Part shown: piece by piece, positions 22,074 through 35,914 of the stretch
Layout of the letters: the number at the start of each line of letters is the position of its first letter
How positions within the stretch are numbered: position 1 is the first letter of the stretch
NCBI GenBank assembly: GCA_023101885.1
Contig: JALPQD010000089.1
Span: 6,309,087 to 6,373,086, forward strand
DNA from: Typhlomys cinereus
Lineage: Eukaryota > Chordata > Mammalia > Rodentia > Platacanthomyidae
Length of the DNA: 64,000 nt
Reading direction: 5' to 3'
Notes under the pieces: model-generated
What the model was told of the DNA's origin: nothing
The model's database searches: none
Seen by the model: the letters and a program-made list of their open reading frames with translations, nothing else
Program-made: the position numbers and the translations under genes

Positions 22074-25000
22074 TGGTTCTTGTGGGTGATGTTAAATCCA
22101 AGAGTCCCCAGGGTCTAGCTCGGCCATCCCCTCAGAAGGGACAATAGAGTCCTAACTTGGGGGTCTCTGCACTAAACGAGCCAGTGGCCGTGGGGAGATG
22201 GTGCATACTAGTCTCAAGTCCCCAGAATTCCCCATCAGCGGAAACCGTTCTGCTTTACTCACTGCTGGTTCCTGGGGCGACAAGCACAGTCCCCTCTACT
22301 CAACGCTACTACCTGTACCCTCCCGAGGTCAGCCTCCGGCTGGGGAGTCACATGCACTCAGAGTCCCCCCCCCCATCTGCTCCGCTGTCAGAGCAGAGCC
22401 CAGCACCTCTCTGGTTCCCTTCAGCTCCCTGGAGAGAGGCCTCATACCTGCTCTCTGGGTTGCCAAAAGTTCTAGCACAGGATTGCGTGCACCCGGCAAA
22501 GCTGGACGCGCTCTGTAATCGTCGCTGTAGTCCACACTGTCGCGCAGTAGTGTCTGCTCACCTAACTTTGAATGTTGGGAGTGCCGGGATCTGACTTGCT
22601 CTGCCCCCACTGTAGAGTTTCTCAGGGACCACTTGAGGGACCACTTGACCCTCGCAACGTGGGTGCTCAGTCATCAGGGCCCCCCGAGACGCCCCTTTTG
22701 CAAGCTGCCCAGGGTCTTCCTTTGATGCACAGCGAGGCAGGCCTGGGGCTGACCGTCTTCCGTGAGGTAGACATGGCTGGTCTTCACCAATCCCAGAGCA
22801 CTAGACACACTCTGGGGCAAGAACAGAAGAGGGACAGAATGGGTGGGCAAAGGGCACGTCCACCACGGGCTGCACTTGTCATTTCTCTACACCCCACACT
22901 TCATTTTCTCTGATGGTGGCTCGGCTGGGCCAAACTTGCTTGGAAAGCAATTCTCTTCCTACCATCTCAGTCTAGCCAACCTTTGTAGCCCGGTTGCTCT
23001 CACCTGTGCAACAGCTGTCCACTGAGTATCTAGCCATGTGTCTGTGACCGTGTGGAGTCTGGGGTGTCTAGTTGACCTCCAGGGACGTGGCGCCCACTCT
23101 TGTGGGGCATATGTTCTCACTGGGGATATTTGGCAGGTTTCTGAGAAGAATTACCTAGAGAGGTCTGGGAGTGATTTGATCCAAGTTTGCGCCGGATTCT
23201 AGAAGGTTCTCCCACAGTCCTCATCTGGAAACCTTAGTAATGAGCAGAGCACACTGGGACAGGGAGTTCACACTGGTCCAGAGGCAAGGCAGGCAGGAGT
23301 GGTTGGCATATTGACCTGACCAGAGGCTGTGAGAGGAGGCAGGCCAAGGCACACCATGGTCGGATGGGCTCTGTGTGGGGAGACGTCCGGGGTGGGTGCC
23401 TATGGGGCTGAGCTGCAGGGCTGGCCCTGGTAGCGTAGCAGGGGTTGACTCTAGTCGTGGCCATCGTGTCTGCCAAGACCTCTGTTTGATTGACACGCGC
23501 CCCATCGGAGGACGTTATGAAATGCTGACCCTCAGTTCATCACATGTCCCTTATAGAACCAGGCCACACCCAGCCAGTTGACGAAAAGACGGCGGGTGAT
23601 TAGCTGGGTGCTTGGCCTCTGGGCGGGAGACCACCTGAAGCGCCCAAGCCAGGGAAGACCTGGCCCAGCCAATGAGTTGCCACAGTGAAGGGAAGGGCCA
23701 GCGCTGCAGCCGGGCTGGAGAACGTGGGACATGTTGAGGATGCAGCTCGCCTGGGGGGTGGGTGAGTCCCGAAGCAGAGTCCAGCTGAGAAGGTGAGGTT
23801 TGTTCACGTGGGTCTGGGAGACTCGGCCACGCCATAGGCATGTTTGACCGGAAGAGAGAGAAATGAAAGCATAATGAGACTGGTGGCGGGTGCGGATAGG
23901 GTGGGGTGGGGGTTCCCCGGAGGAGGGCCGTCTGAAAGATGAGTGGGTGTGGCATCATTTGAGAGGGAGGGGGCGGGGCATCGTCTGGGACCGCTCAGGG
24001 TCCAGTGAGAAAGTGGGAAGGTAGCGATGGATGCAAGGGTAGGCTGGTGAATCTGAACACGTCACACTACAGGTTCTTGAGCGGAGATCATTCTGAGGAA
24101 CAGGAGAAGAAACAGGCGAGGGAAAACCCCCTGGGCGGGGAGGAAAGGGGCCAAATGCCCAGCAGCACCGATGAGTGTGGGTCCCAGCGATGGCGAAGGA
24201 CACATTCTCCCTTCTAGGGAGCCTGATCCTTACTCGTCCTTGGAGAGCCACCTAAGAACGAGGTCTAACTTGCCTCCTTATTCTCAGACCCACTGCCACC
24301 GTCTGTCCAGAGGGGAAAGCAGTCTCCCTCGGGGGCTCGTGGGACACCGTGAAGTCCTGCATTCCGAACCCCTGCAGCGAGGGCCCTGGATAGGGTCACC
24401 ACCTTCCTTGCAGGGACACTGGCCAGAGGTATGTCCTCTTGAGCGTGGTGGAACTCACAGCCAGCCTCGTGTGCAGCAGCGAACAGTCACAGCTTTTCTC
24501 CACCCCCTCCTGCCTCTGGGACCTGGAGTTCTTCACAGTCGCTCCCAGGTTCCTCATTTGCAGTCATGAGCGAGCAGTGATCGGAAAGCAATGCGTGGTG
24601 CCTGTTGTGCCTCGAGCATCGTGTGAGGCCAAACAAGGTAGTGAGTGCATAGGAATTGCCATTGAGGGTAGCGCCACCTCCATGTGCCCCCCTCCAGTGT
24701 CCCCCGGCTCTGTCAGCACCCCCAGCAGCCCCTTTTGCACAGGGTTCTGTCCCTTCCTTCATCCTTTCCGGCTGAGCCTAGTGTCAAGTGGGCCTGTCTG
24801 TGGCCTGCCTGACTCCCGCAGTCAGTCTTCAGCCCTTTCGTCTGTTGGGCCGTCCATCCCAGTACCCATTCATTCTCACCTGGTCTGGTCACTAAGCCGG
24901 GTGGGCACTGTCCAGCGGTGAATGGCAGGGATCTAGTCCTTGCCCTCATGAGGCTGAGGTTTCTGCGGTTGGTCACATCAGTGTTTGTTGCGAGGGTTCA

Positions 25001-28000
25001 GAAGTCCAGAGACTAGGGTCTCGCTGACAGGCGGCCCAGGCCGCAGGATGGCTAGAAAGTCCCTGGGCTGGAGGAGTTTGTAACGGCCTCAGAGGGCTCA
25101 GTAAAAACATTGCCTTTTATCCCAAGAAGCCTTGGGCTCTATGGTGTCGCGAGCAGAGAGAGGTTCACGTGAAGTTCACCCTGGAGGAGGGGAGCAGAGC
25201 CTCCTGCAGTGTCCATCCGAGGCAGGATGTCTGGGCATCACCCGCCACATCTTCTAGAAGCCTCCCTGTCTCCTGCCATATATCATCACACCAGAGGAGG
25301 CACTCGTGATTGGCACGTTGGGAGACCCTGAGTGCCCCCTTGCATTCCTCACCCTGTGCGTCCTCCTGGTCCTCGGGTCACAGTGGGGCTGGTCCCTGTA
25401 AATACCAGTCCACTTACATGTACATTTTTCCTCTGTGATTTTCCTGTTTTGATGAGACACTGCCCTTGGCTGCACAGGCTCCCTAGGGGACTGTGGTCCT
25501 GAGGCCCAGCCCCAGCCAGTCATTCAAGAATCCCGCTTCCCCCTGCCCCACACCCAGCACATTCCACTGGGGCCAGCACCTCCGCTGTGTGAATGGGGTG
25601 CCCCCCCCCCCGCCCCGTTCCCACGGTTCCCTCGCCAAATCCTTATCGCCTTCCCCAGCTGTCCGAATAGGGCTGCATTCCAAGGCCTGCCCTGCCTTTC
25701 TGTTTTCCTCCAGACTGGGGCTTGAGGGTTTACTGGAGTTCACAGTCTGGCCCCAGAGCCTCCGAGACCTGACTTGCCTGCGGGGAAAGACAAGGACAGA
25801 ATGATGTCTGTTCAGCCAACACTTCCTCGTTTGCCATTGGATTATTGGCTCATTTGAGGATCACACTGTGCAGCTGGGCTGGGCCCCGAATCAGTGTGCA
25901 CTGCGGGACGGAGCAAAGGGGGCAGCGGCTGCACCCGGGAGGGAGGAACAGCTGCTGTCACTGGCTCCCTGTTGTAGGTAGAACGGAGGTTCGGAGCCCG
26001 GACACAGGGGGGGCAGGGTGCTGATGGTCCCATCTCTGCTATCCCTCGGGTTTTTTGGGTGTGGCGCTGGGAATGGGTCCCAGAACCGCAAGTATAATAG
26101 ACAAGCATTCTGTCCCAGCCCCCGGGGGGGGGGGAATCACTTTAATACCTCCTTTCTTTAGGACCCCAGGAGATCCCAGCAGCCCTCATTGCCCCCCACA
26201 GCTGAGCAGAATCGAACTTTAGCCTTCCTGGGTGAGGTGCCTTGTGCCAAATGGCAGCGTGACTAATAGGTGGTTGCTTCGGGGTTTGCAAACTCGGCGT
26301 CTAGCTGTCGACAGCGACATGGGTGTCGGGGTCCTTGTCCTCTGTGAGTTTCCCCTTGGCTGCTTTTGGTCCTGCCGAAGTTTCTAACCTGCAGCAGTGC
26401 TGGGTCACCGTCCTTCCCCCATCACTGGGCTCTTCTGGGTGAGAAGTATTTGTTATTAACGATGAGTTGGTAACACCTTTGCTCTTACCTGGACGCACAA
26501 TGAACCAGCCTGTTGGTCCATTATTTATTCAGAAGCAGCATCTATTCAGTGCCAGGCCCGTGCCAGGGTCAGAGGTCAATATAGCACACGCCAGTTTCTG
26601 ATCGTGCAGTACCTAAACAGCGCCTTGTTGCTCCAATGGGAGAGCTGCACAGGTGTAGGGGAGTGTGGCTTGCCACCTTCCAAGGGCCGACGACGATGGT
26701 GATAATGTTAAGTAGGAGAAGAGTGAAGCCTGAGCCGTGGTTGCTGCAATTCCTGCCTCAACCAGCCAGCGTCCTCAGATTGCACAAGGAGGGGCTCTTA
26801 GTTCCTTCCCAGGACCCCATAATTTCCCCTGTTTTTCTGTCATGCCTTGGAAAGAAGGAGGGGCTGTCACAGATGGGAGGGGATCCCAATGCAGTGTGGT
26901 GCTCTCTGGACCAGCAAAGGACACTGGTGGATCCCGGGAAAGTTTTGTGGTCTAGCGAATGGGATCGCGCTCAGGTTAATCTTTAGCTTGGGCATCTTCT
27001 CTACCGTTACATGAGTTGTACACTGCTGGGCAGTGGCAGGGGAGAGGGAGGCTTGCAAGGCCTTCTGCAGCCTTCCTTGATTAAGCATGTTCTGGAGATA
27101 AAGCACTGGTGGAGGGGAAGGACGGGAGAGGGAAATGCAAGCGAGGGACCAGCTGGCTGTCGTCCAGCGGCTCGGCAGCTGAGCACACGGCCTAGGCTCC
27201 CTGGGCTGCAGAGGGAGGCAGAGGCAGCCTGGACCACTCAGTAGACCCCGTTAAAATGCAGAATAAAATGGGGGCTGGTGCTCCATCTGTGAGGAAAGTG
27301 GGGCGGATGGTGAGTCAAACATTCCTGTGTACTAACTCAGGAACTTGCTAGAACAGTCCAGGGAGGTGCACGCTGCTTGACAGCCCGGACATTTGAGACG
27401 CAGAGCATCGAATCCTCGAGGCCCAGCCGGCCGAGCAGAGCTGCGGCTTCAGCCCATCGAGGCCAGCTGCACACAGCTGTGACCTGTGCCTTCCAGCCCC
27501 TCTCCTTGGAGCCTCACGGAGCAACTCCTGACTCTACAGGGACTGTGCAGCCTCGAGGGCTCCCTTCAGACCACCTGCCCGGGAGGATGCTGATGACGTG
27601 ACGGACAGAGGAAGGTGGTGAATCCCCTGCAGAGTGGAAGGAGGCGCAGATACTGACCTTGGCCCTGCCCTCCGGCACTGCCTGGCAATGCCACCTCATG
27701 CCACTGTTGCCTTCCTCATGGGGAAGCGAGGCCGTGACAGTCCGTCGCTCCCAGGGTCGCTGGACCGCACGGTGGGCAGGAAGCGATGACATGCCTCCAA
27801 ACCCTCTGGGTGGCAGGGTGGCAGGCCTTACCCGTGACATGTGCAAGGGGAGTGAGGCCAGGCTGGCTCGTGGGCAGGTTCACCGCGTCTCACAAGGCCA
27901 CAGTCAGCTGCTTGCTGCAGCCCCGCAGCTTCCGTGCAGGTGGAGATGACTGCCTTGGCCTTCGGCAGCCACGTCGGCATCCCTGTGCCAGCCACTGCCT

Positions 28001-28099
28001 CCCCCTCCCCCTCTGCTTTCAAGACCCCCTTCTGGCCCTGCTTCTCATTCTAGCCCTGGAGGGCTCTGTGGCTGAAAGAAGGTCAGTGTCCTCCCTCTT

Positions 28100-28292
28100 A
28101 GCAAGGACCCAGCTTCTGTTGGACCTGCTGGGTGCTACAGGGTCTTGGAACTGCTGGTGAGGACCCAGCTTTCTGTGAGGACCTACTGGGTGCCTCGAGC
28201 TCTGGGTGCTCCTGGTGAGGACCTACGGCGTGCCTCAGGCTCTGTGCACTGCTGGTGAGGACCTACTGAGTGCCACAGGCTCTGTGCACTGC
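28100..28292. repeat. Degenerate minisatellite, about 40-bp unit
   Basis: CTGGTGAGGACCTAC followed by GTGCC and CAGGCTCTGTGCACTGC forms two good 40-bp units (28211-28290). Two longer, more diverged units lie to the left (GGTGAGGACCCAGC). Confidence 0.8.
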
Positions 28293-28582
28293 CATTAGCA
28301 ATCTCACTGGTTTCCGGAGATCACCCAAGAAGTGAGATGTGATCCTCCTAGTTTTACGTGGGGGGTCAGCTGAGGCTCAGGAAGGTGGAGGCACTTGCCG
28401 TCAGGCCTCAGTCCCTCATGCTGTCCACAGGGAAGAGAAAGCATGGCAGTGTCCCCCGGGGTGAGTCCCCTGGAGTAAGCACCAGCCCATAGCACCAGCC
28501 CATAGGCATCTGGAGGGCTGTGGACTGTGACCAGCACTTTTTACACCTGGCGTCCTCCCTCCCATAAGGCAGGCAGTGTTTT

Positions 28583-28621
28583 GTTTTGTTTTTAAAGCTT
28601 TATTTATTTATTTGGGGTTGA

Positions 28622-28656
<35 letters not shown>

Positions 28657-28817
28657 AAGGAGGACACTGGTTCTACCTCCTTTTTGCTTCTTCTGGGATT
28701 TCTCAGTCTGCCCACCAGTGCCAGAAGTGCAGGCCATTGCTTTTTCACTTGGCATCCAAACTCAGGACCTTCTTCCTGTCCAGCAGAATCTCAACCCCTG
28801 AGCCATTTCTCCAGCCC
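28583..28817 (-). mobile_element. tRNA-related SINE, shortened type B, with 15-bp TSD
   Basis: The reverse copy has a TTTATTTATTT tail, a GT/GA microsatellite, a shortened type-B body (CTGGTTCTACCTCCTTTTTG) and a head ending GAGCCATTTCTCCAGCCC. A 15-bp duplication with one mismatch (GGCAGGCAGTGTTTT / GGCGGGCAGTGTTTT) flanks it at 28568-28582 and 28818-28832. Part of the body is missing compared with the copy at 60.6 kb. Confidence 0.88.
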
Positions 28818-29402
28818 GGCGGGCAGTGTTTTAGCCCTACTTGCAGACGGAACACCCTGGCATTTCAGAGGCAAACTGTCTTGGTCACACAGCTAAGGCA
28901 TGAGACAGTGGAGCACCGGTTCTGAGTCCATCAGAATCCAAAGACTAGGGCCACGGCTGAGTCCACACAATGGAAGGCTGTACAGCACTGAAAGCTGTGA
29001 GCCACGAAGCACGTGGCCCTTACATGCATGTCACCGAAGGCAAGAAGCCAGCCTGAAAAGGCTGCAAAACCACGGATTCCAACTGGGCGACATTCTAGAA
29101 AAGGCAAAACTAGGGTGAGAGTGACAGAATTGGGGTGCCAGAGATGACGAGGAGCCCAGAGGGTCTTCAGGGAATTGAACGTGCTCCTCAGGACAATGTG
29201 GAACAGAAGCCACTATGTTCAAACAGTGCAAGTGACTTCTGGGGATGCGGTGTCAGGCTGGGTGGCGCTGTCAGCTGTACCAAGCATGCTGTGGCTGGGG
29301 ACGACAGTCAGGGAGGCTGTGCATTGTGGGAAGGGCAGCTTGGGAACTCCATCTGCCACTGAACCTACAAAACTGCTCTAAGAGGCATCAGTCTATTTTA
29401 GG

Positions 29403-29475
29403 AGCTGATGATGTAGCTCAGTAGCTCAGTGTAGTGTGTGGGTTTTAGGTTCGACCCTTTGCACCTCCAGAAGCG
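29403..29475 (+). mobile_element. ID-like SINE remnant
   Basis: GATGATGTAGCTCAGTAGCTCAG followed by TTTTAGGTTCGACCCTTTGC gives a recognisable A-box and B-box pair. 'AGTAGCTC' is duplicated in the A-box region. Confidence 0.5.
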
Positions 29476-30390
29476 AAGCGCTATTTTTAGAATGAGTGGG
29501 TCAGTGGTGCACATGTTGCTGCTTGAGCTGCCGGTGGTCTCAAGCGAGGCTGTGAATGAAGGGGGCCTTGCTCTGCGGAAGACGAGACGTCTTCAGCTGG
29601 ATCAGCTGGCCAGCTCTCCCTTCAGGCCTGCTTTCTGGTGGGCTTGGAAGTCCAGACCCCACTGTGCATGGGGTGGAGACCAGCGGAGGCCCTGGGTACA
29701 TCAAGTGATGAGGGATCAGACTGTGCCAGGAGATGATGGGCTGACCTCCCAGCCAGGGGTACAGGAAGGAGGAGGAGGAAGAGAAGGAGGAGGTGATAAC
29801 TACTGTGTGGTCCCCATTCCCCAGGACAGCATGTGCCCGGGGGAGGCTGGCTTCACTCCTGCCAGGACATTGCAAAATTCGAGCTCAGTTGAATCAATGT
29901 CCTTTGGAAAAGTACATTTTGCTCAAGAGCCAAGTTAAACTAGAGCCCAGGCAGAGTCAAAGCTGTGAAGTCGCAAGCATGACTCACCTGTGGGAGGGGC
30001 CGACCGAGCTGGAGACGGGCTGCGTGCTGGGCTGGCCGGGCCCAGGCGCCCTCTGTACGAGACCTCTCTGCCAGGCCCAGGCCTCGGTAGGGACAGCTCG
30101 TATGTCATGGGTGGCAGGATCCAGGCTTGGTCAACGCTTAGGCACCCCTCGCTGTTAGAACAGATGTCGCCCCTCAAGCCATGGATATAGTGACTCACTG
30201 CAGAAACTCGGTTTTGTTCAGGACTGACGTTATTTAGAGGTGATTTCTCAGAGGTGAGTCTTTGTTAGCTAACCCTCCGGCAGTTTAGAGAGTTGGTGTC
30301 ATCTGGATGTCCCAGGAGGAACTGGGAGGACACTTGTTCTTTCTTGTGACCTTAGTTTTCTGAACATCAGTGTCTTCTCTTTAACTATCA

Positions 30391-30490
30391 GTCTTAGTGG
30401 GACATGGTACTGTGTACCTGATAACCCAACCTCCAGGGAGGCTGATGCAGGAGGATGGAGAGTTCAAGGTCAGACTCAAGACAAAGCAAA
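30391..30490 (+). mobile_element. Truncated B1-like SINE
   Basis: GGGACATGGTACTGTGTACC, CCAGGGAGGCTGATGCAGGA and GAGTTCAAGGTCAGACTC follow the first 90 or so bases of B1. The 3' part is lost. Confidence 0.65.
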
Positions 30491-32152
30491 TTAGTAGCCT
30501 GATGAATACCCAGAAGATGTGTATCACGCTTCTATTCCCATGTCCTTGGCAGACATTACTAATCCATCTCAGCACATTTACACCCTGGCTCAATCAAGTC
30601 TTCCCCTCAGCAACAAGGCTGCTTGACTCTTTGGATGAAAAGTCCTCTGGGTCCCCGCCCTCGGGAGGGGGGTCCGTGATCAAAGTCCTCCACCCTGCAG
30701 CTCTCGAGGGTCCGGCCTCCTACTACCTCTTCACTCCTGTCCGTTCTGGAACAAATATATTGCATCATCAAGATTAAGGCCTAGTTCATAAGCTAATGAT
30801 CCTCAGGAAAATCTGACGGATAGACTATTTGCCCTGCATATGTTTTATTTAAAAAAAAAAAAAAAAGTTGGCAATCTATTTTAAAGTGATGATTTCACCA
30901 GAGCTCCCAGACCTCAAGACCCCAGGACTCAGGTTCTAGCCATGGGCCAAGCCAGGTTCTTTCTGGGGCGTCTCAGGCGATCGCAGCCCCCTCTGACTTG
31001 ACCACTCCCGTTTCCACCACCGTCGAGCCCCAGGTCCCTTCTCCTACCTGGGTTTTCCCTAGAGGCAGAGGCCGGGAAGTCCAGAAGCGGCGGCAACAAG
31101 GGCAGGTTGTAGAGATGTGGGAGATGTGGAAGCAGTGGCCCGTCCCCTTCTCCTCCGGTCACTGACTTCGTGCTGCCGTGCGTGGCGCCTGGGAACTCAT
31201 CTCCAGCCAGTGGCTCCCTGCAGGCCACGCACCTGCACGGCCCTTCGCCCTGGACAGTCCCACTGTCTGGTGGCTCCGTGGCCTCTGGTGGCTTCAAGAT
31301 GTTCCCTCCCTAAGACTCTGGAGTTCAAGCGCCAGGGGTGTAAGCAAGATACTTAGGGCTGTGCGGTTCACCCAAGCGCAGCACACAGGGGTTTAACGAG
31401 GTGACCTGAGCAGTACTTCAGTCGTCCTGAGCTAGGTGGAGACGCGCGAAAGAAAGAAGGCATATGTTTTAAAGAATCCCATGAGGCTGCAGACAGCCCC
31501 TCCTGCTCCATCTGGGTCGGCCTGCTTGCTGTCCCAGGACCCTGCTTGCTATGCCCCCTGCCTCGGGAACTTTGTACCTGCTGCCCCTGCTGCCCAGCAT
31601 CCCCTCCCCCTTGGGTATTCATTTGGCACTACCTCATTTAGTCTGTGTCTCCCTGCCAAATCAGTCTGACTAGACACCTTCCCACATCGATCTAAAAAGC
31701 TCCCGTGTGGCACTGTCTTCCTTTTCTTTAAATGCAACACTTCCCAGGGACGATGCTATTGTTTCCTGCCAGGGTGGGAGCAAGGTGAAGGCTGGAAGTT
31801 GAGGATATGACCCGCAGCAAGACCAGTGTGCGGGCCACAGCATGGAAAGGCAGAGGAGCCAATGGACAGGGAGAGGAGGGGACAGGGGTGCGTGCGTGTG
31901 TGTGTATCGCGGCTTGTGTTGCAAAGACCTGGAGCTGACACCCAGCTGGAACACGGGTCCCTGGGGCACCACATTGGTGACCACATAAGGCAAAGCGAAG
32001 GACAGGTGATACTGAGTCCTGGGCTGTCCAGCCAGGTGGACCTACTGAGACAGCCTGGACCTCTTTCCTTTCTCAAGATAACTGGCTTATTTTAAGTAAC
32101 TGACTAAGGAACTGCAAAGGACTAAGGGGTCTCCATGGGAAACAGACCCCCT

Positions 32153-32170
32153 ATTTTTTTTATTTATTCA

Positions 32171-32212
<42 letters not shown>

Positions 32213-32421
32213 ACCATGGGGGAATTCAGGAACCACCATGGACCTCCTCCACTTCCTCCTTGTTTACTCTGCCCCGGGATTCACAGACTCTGCCCTACCA
32301 GGGCCAGAAACGCAGGCCGCCCCGCTTCTGCCTGGCATCTATATGTGGGGTCTAGGATCTGAACTCAGGACCTTCCACCTGCAAGGCAGAGGCTTAACTC
32401 CTGAGCCACCTCTCCAGCCCC
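32153..32421 (-). mobile_element. tRNA-related SINE, type A, with perfect 16-bp TSD
   Basis: This is a complete reverse copy. It has a T-rich tail (AATAAATAAA in sense), CAATTG, a GT run of about 36 bases, the type-A body and a head ending CCACCTCTCCAGCCC. The 16-bp duplication GGGAAACAGACCCCCT at 32137-32152 and 32422-32437 is perfect, pointing to a young insertion. Confidence 0.93.
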
Positions 32422-32733
32422 GGGAAACAGACCCCCTTAGCCTGCAGCCAAGCCGGCTATAGCGTGCCTCATCCCTTGTGCCCTCTTGCATGGGACTGAG
32501 AATCCTCCCCATCACCCGCCCCCCCCAGGCCCCTTGGTCACCACCTCAGCCACACAACCCTGTTGAGGGCGAAGGTCTGTCTTTGACCTCTCCTGGATGG
32601 ATGGTCCTGGACTGGGGTACCAGGAGCCTTTGCGTGCTGCCCCATGCCCGAGGCGCCCCAATGCTTTCTCTTCCAGACTGGTTTCTGCTTATCTTTGTAG
32701 AATCAGAGTATCTGAGTCACTAGCCCTGTAGCC

Positions 32734-32756
32734 TTTTTTTTTTTTTTTTTTTTTTT
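32734..32756. repeat. T23 homopolymer
   Basis: An uninterrupted run of 23 T is followed by T-rich sequence. It may be the tail of a minus-strand insertion. No duplication was found. Confidence 0.8.
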
Positions 32757-33599
32757 GAGCCTTGACTTTTTGTTCACTTTTTTTTTAAAGATAAATCTAG
32801 TTTTCGTACCTTGCATTCCCAACCAGTTTTGAAGTTCAGATGAAGCAGTGAGTGAACGTGGGGTTCAGCAGGTATCATTCTCCCTCCCCTGTTAGAATCC
32901 TCGTCTTGACCCAGCCAGCACTTGGCCTTGACTTACTCCCCAAGGTCACAGGAATGGTGTTCAAAGGTGTTTTCAACTCCAAGCAACACGGAATGAAATG
33001 TTGGGCTCAGGGGACATCTGGGGCCCATGCAGAGGCGCCTTCTACATGTAACTTGGCACGTGTCCCTCCCTGCACCCTCCTGAGTGAGAAATTTTGACTC
33101 CCCTAATCCCCCCCCCAACACACAGTTTGTTGCTTTGAAGCCTCTGGCCGTGAGTCACAGACAGGAATAGCTCCCGCCGCTCGGCGCTTACATGAGGCCT
33201 GTATTTTTACCCCGTGATGGGGCACTTTTAAGGCCCCGGCTCACGTTCTGCCCCTCTAAGAATACATTTCCCTTTATAGCATCTGGTGGGGGTGTGGGGC
33301 CAGCAGCGTGTCCTGTTTCCAGTGAGTTGGAAACACTTGGGGGGGGCCTGTTCACCCCCACCTGGCGCTGCTTGTGTCCTTGACTAGCAGGAAGCCTGAT
33401 TCCAGGCCAGTCCCTCCTGCTTTCTGCTCTCTGTGCCTGGGTGTGTGGCTGTGGCAGGAGCGGGGATTCAGGAGGGGCTGTGTGTGCTAGGACCCCTGGT
33501 ACTCAGCTTTGCCCCCGGCCCGTAGCCACAGGAGGGCTCCAGAGGTGAACATGGAGTTTGGGGTCATCGAAGAAAGTTAGCATGCACCCCGCCTTGATC

Positions 33600-33690
33600 C
33601 CTGCCCAGTTCCAATCCCGACTCTGCCTCTTTCTGACTCTGAGCCGGCACACGCTGAACCTTGGTTTCTCTGTTGATGGTGGTCCCAGGG
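33600..33690 (+). mobile_element. MIR fragment
   Basis: CCAATCCCGACTCTGCCTCT followed by TGAACCTTGGTTTCTC matches the MIR core order (AATCCCGGCTCTGCC ... CCTCAGTTTCC). Confidence 0.6.
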
Positions 33691-35124
33691 TGGCGGGGAG
33701 GAGAAAATTGTGTGGGAGAAAATGGGTCAGGAGTCTGAGTGGTGCCAAGCCCGTGGGGCAGCTCCTGGAATATACTAGTCCCTTTTCTGGTCGTTTACCC
33801 AAGGTAAAGGGTAGGCACAGGCTGGAAATCTTGGGAAGGATATTTGGAGATTAAATATGTACATACTACACCTTGAAATTTCCAGGGTGTTCATGCCTCT
33901 CCTAAACCTCAATTGGGGTAACAAAGAGCCCACCTGCCTCTGTCTACCATGGGGTGGTTCATTTTATAGTCAGGCCCAGGAATCTGTGAATCTATTTCTG
34001 GGGGGGCAGTCCTGAGACAGCGTCCATGAGCTCCCCTTGGAGGAATTCCACCTTTACCTGTCACATATGTCTGGTGCGGATGACTCGGCACTTGGCTAAG
34101 CCTTCTGGCTCTCTCGGTGTGTCCTGACAGTGGGTCCCGAGAAGGTCATATGTGAACACAGACTTCAGTGAAATGAAGGACAAACCACACTGATAGGTGA
34201 AGGCGGAACATTCTAGATGCAGCAGTCCTCCTCCTCCTCCCATTTGGAGTTTGTTACAAGCAGTCAGTGCTGGTTCAAAAGTATTGAATGGAAAATTCCA
34301 GCAATGACTCATGCTTCAAATTAAATGTCATTCTAGTTTATAAGAAACCTCCTATCCCCCGCCCCCATCCCGTGCAGTCCATCTGGAAGATGACTGTCTT
34401 TTGTCCAGCATGTTCCATTATATACCTGACCTGCCTATTGCTGGCTGCCCAGGTCATGTGTCCCCATTGCCGTATTGTGGGGCTTTCCTGCTTTAGCCCT
34501 TATTTTGCTTAATAATGGCCCTGAGACACAAAAGTAGTGGTGCTAGCCTGCTTTACCACAGTGCAATATTATGATTATCGTGTTTTATTAGTTGTTGCTG
34601 ATTTCTTCTGGTGTGTGCTCCATAAATTAAATTTCTACATAAGTGTGCTTAGGAAAATAACTTTCTGGCGTCCCCAGAGATCTGGGAATGTTCTCCACTG
34701 ATAAGGGCGGCTGTTGTAGATAGAGCAGAGATTCATTGGAGTTCTTCAGCTGATAGATAGCAAGAAGTGAAATAGCTTGTGTCTTATCTGTAAGCAATTC
34801 TCTTGGCTGAAGTCACAGAAAACCTGACTTAAAGTGGCTGACAGAAATAAAAGTATTTTTGCTTCCTCCTGTAACGCGAAACCTGGGGGGTGTAGTCAGG
34901 TGCTAGCCTATCCCATTATCCCAAGGATACCAGATTTTTTTTTCCTCTCTGCTGTTAGTTAAGCTTTTTCCTTGTTATCCCAAAAGAACCACCCAAGCTC
35001 CAGGTGTTATGTCTGTATCCAAGATGAGAAGATGGGAATGAGGGTAGAGGTGTTAATAATATCTGACCCTTTTATTCTAAAATCTTAAGCTCCCTACCTT
35101 AGATAAATCCATTTAAATGGTCAG

Positions 35125-35405
35125 GGAACAGGGGGTGGCTCCATTGGTAAAGTACCTGCTACACAAGTGTGAGGGACTGAGCTTGAAAATCCCCAGGACA
35201 CAGAGTAAAGCCAAGTGTAGCAGTGCACAGTGTAGCCTAGGGCATAGTGGAGACAGGTGGAATCCCTGGCTTACTGGTTCAGAACCTGTCTCAAAAAATA
35301 AGGAGGAGTGTGACAGAGGAAACCTCTGGTTTACATACACATGATCACACATGCGCACGTCCCCACAAGCATGCACATACGTCACACATACATGCTAAAT
35401 AAATA
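35125..35405 (+). mobile_element. B4-like SINE, near full length
   Basis: A tRNA-like head (GGTGGCTCCATTGGTAAAGT) is followed by a B-box-like region, a B1-related middle ending GAACCTGTCTCAAAAAATAA and a CA-rich 3' part ending in CTAAATAAATATT. The order matches the rodent B4-type SINE. Confidence 0.6.
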
Positions 35406-35914
35406 TTGTTCAGATAAGGAAGGTATGTGGATAGAGTCACCTGGAATCAGGGTCCAAGGAGCTGTATCCTTGTGGGTGACCAATAAGTTTCTTAAAATTC
35501 TTTCGGTTCATAGCGGACCCTCCTCCCTGTTTATCCTCCACCCTCGAGTCATTAAGGAGACGGGGCCATTCGTCCCGACTACATAAATGTGGTTCTGTGA
35601 ATCATGTGACCTATTCTTGACATCCACTGTAACTTTTGGTGGGACGTGGAGCCTTGGAGTTCTCTGGACAGAAAGCATTCCTCATGCCATGATTGTTGGC
35701 TTTGTGATGCCAAGGGGTTCCTGGTGGTTGGCTGGCTTCTAGAGAATTGCCAGGCCCTGGCAGAGGTGTCCTGGCCTGTCTGTCTCAAAGTTTCCTGGTT
35801 GCCTGGATGCAGACACGCACAACAGTGAATCTTCTGATCCTTTCTGTCCTTCTGCCTTGACTCTAGGAAATGCTTCCAAAAGATAGAATTTCTGCCACGT
35901 TAATGGTCCACTTA

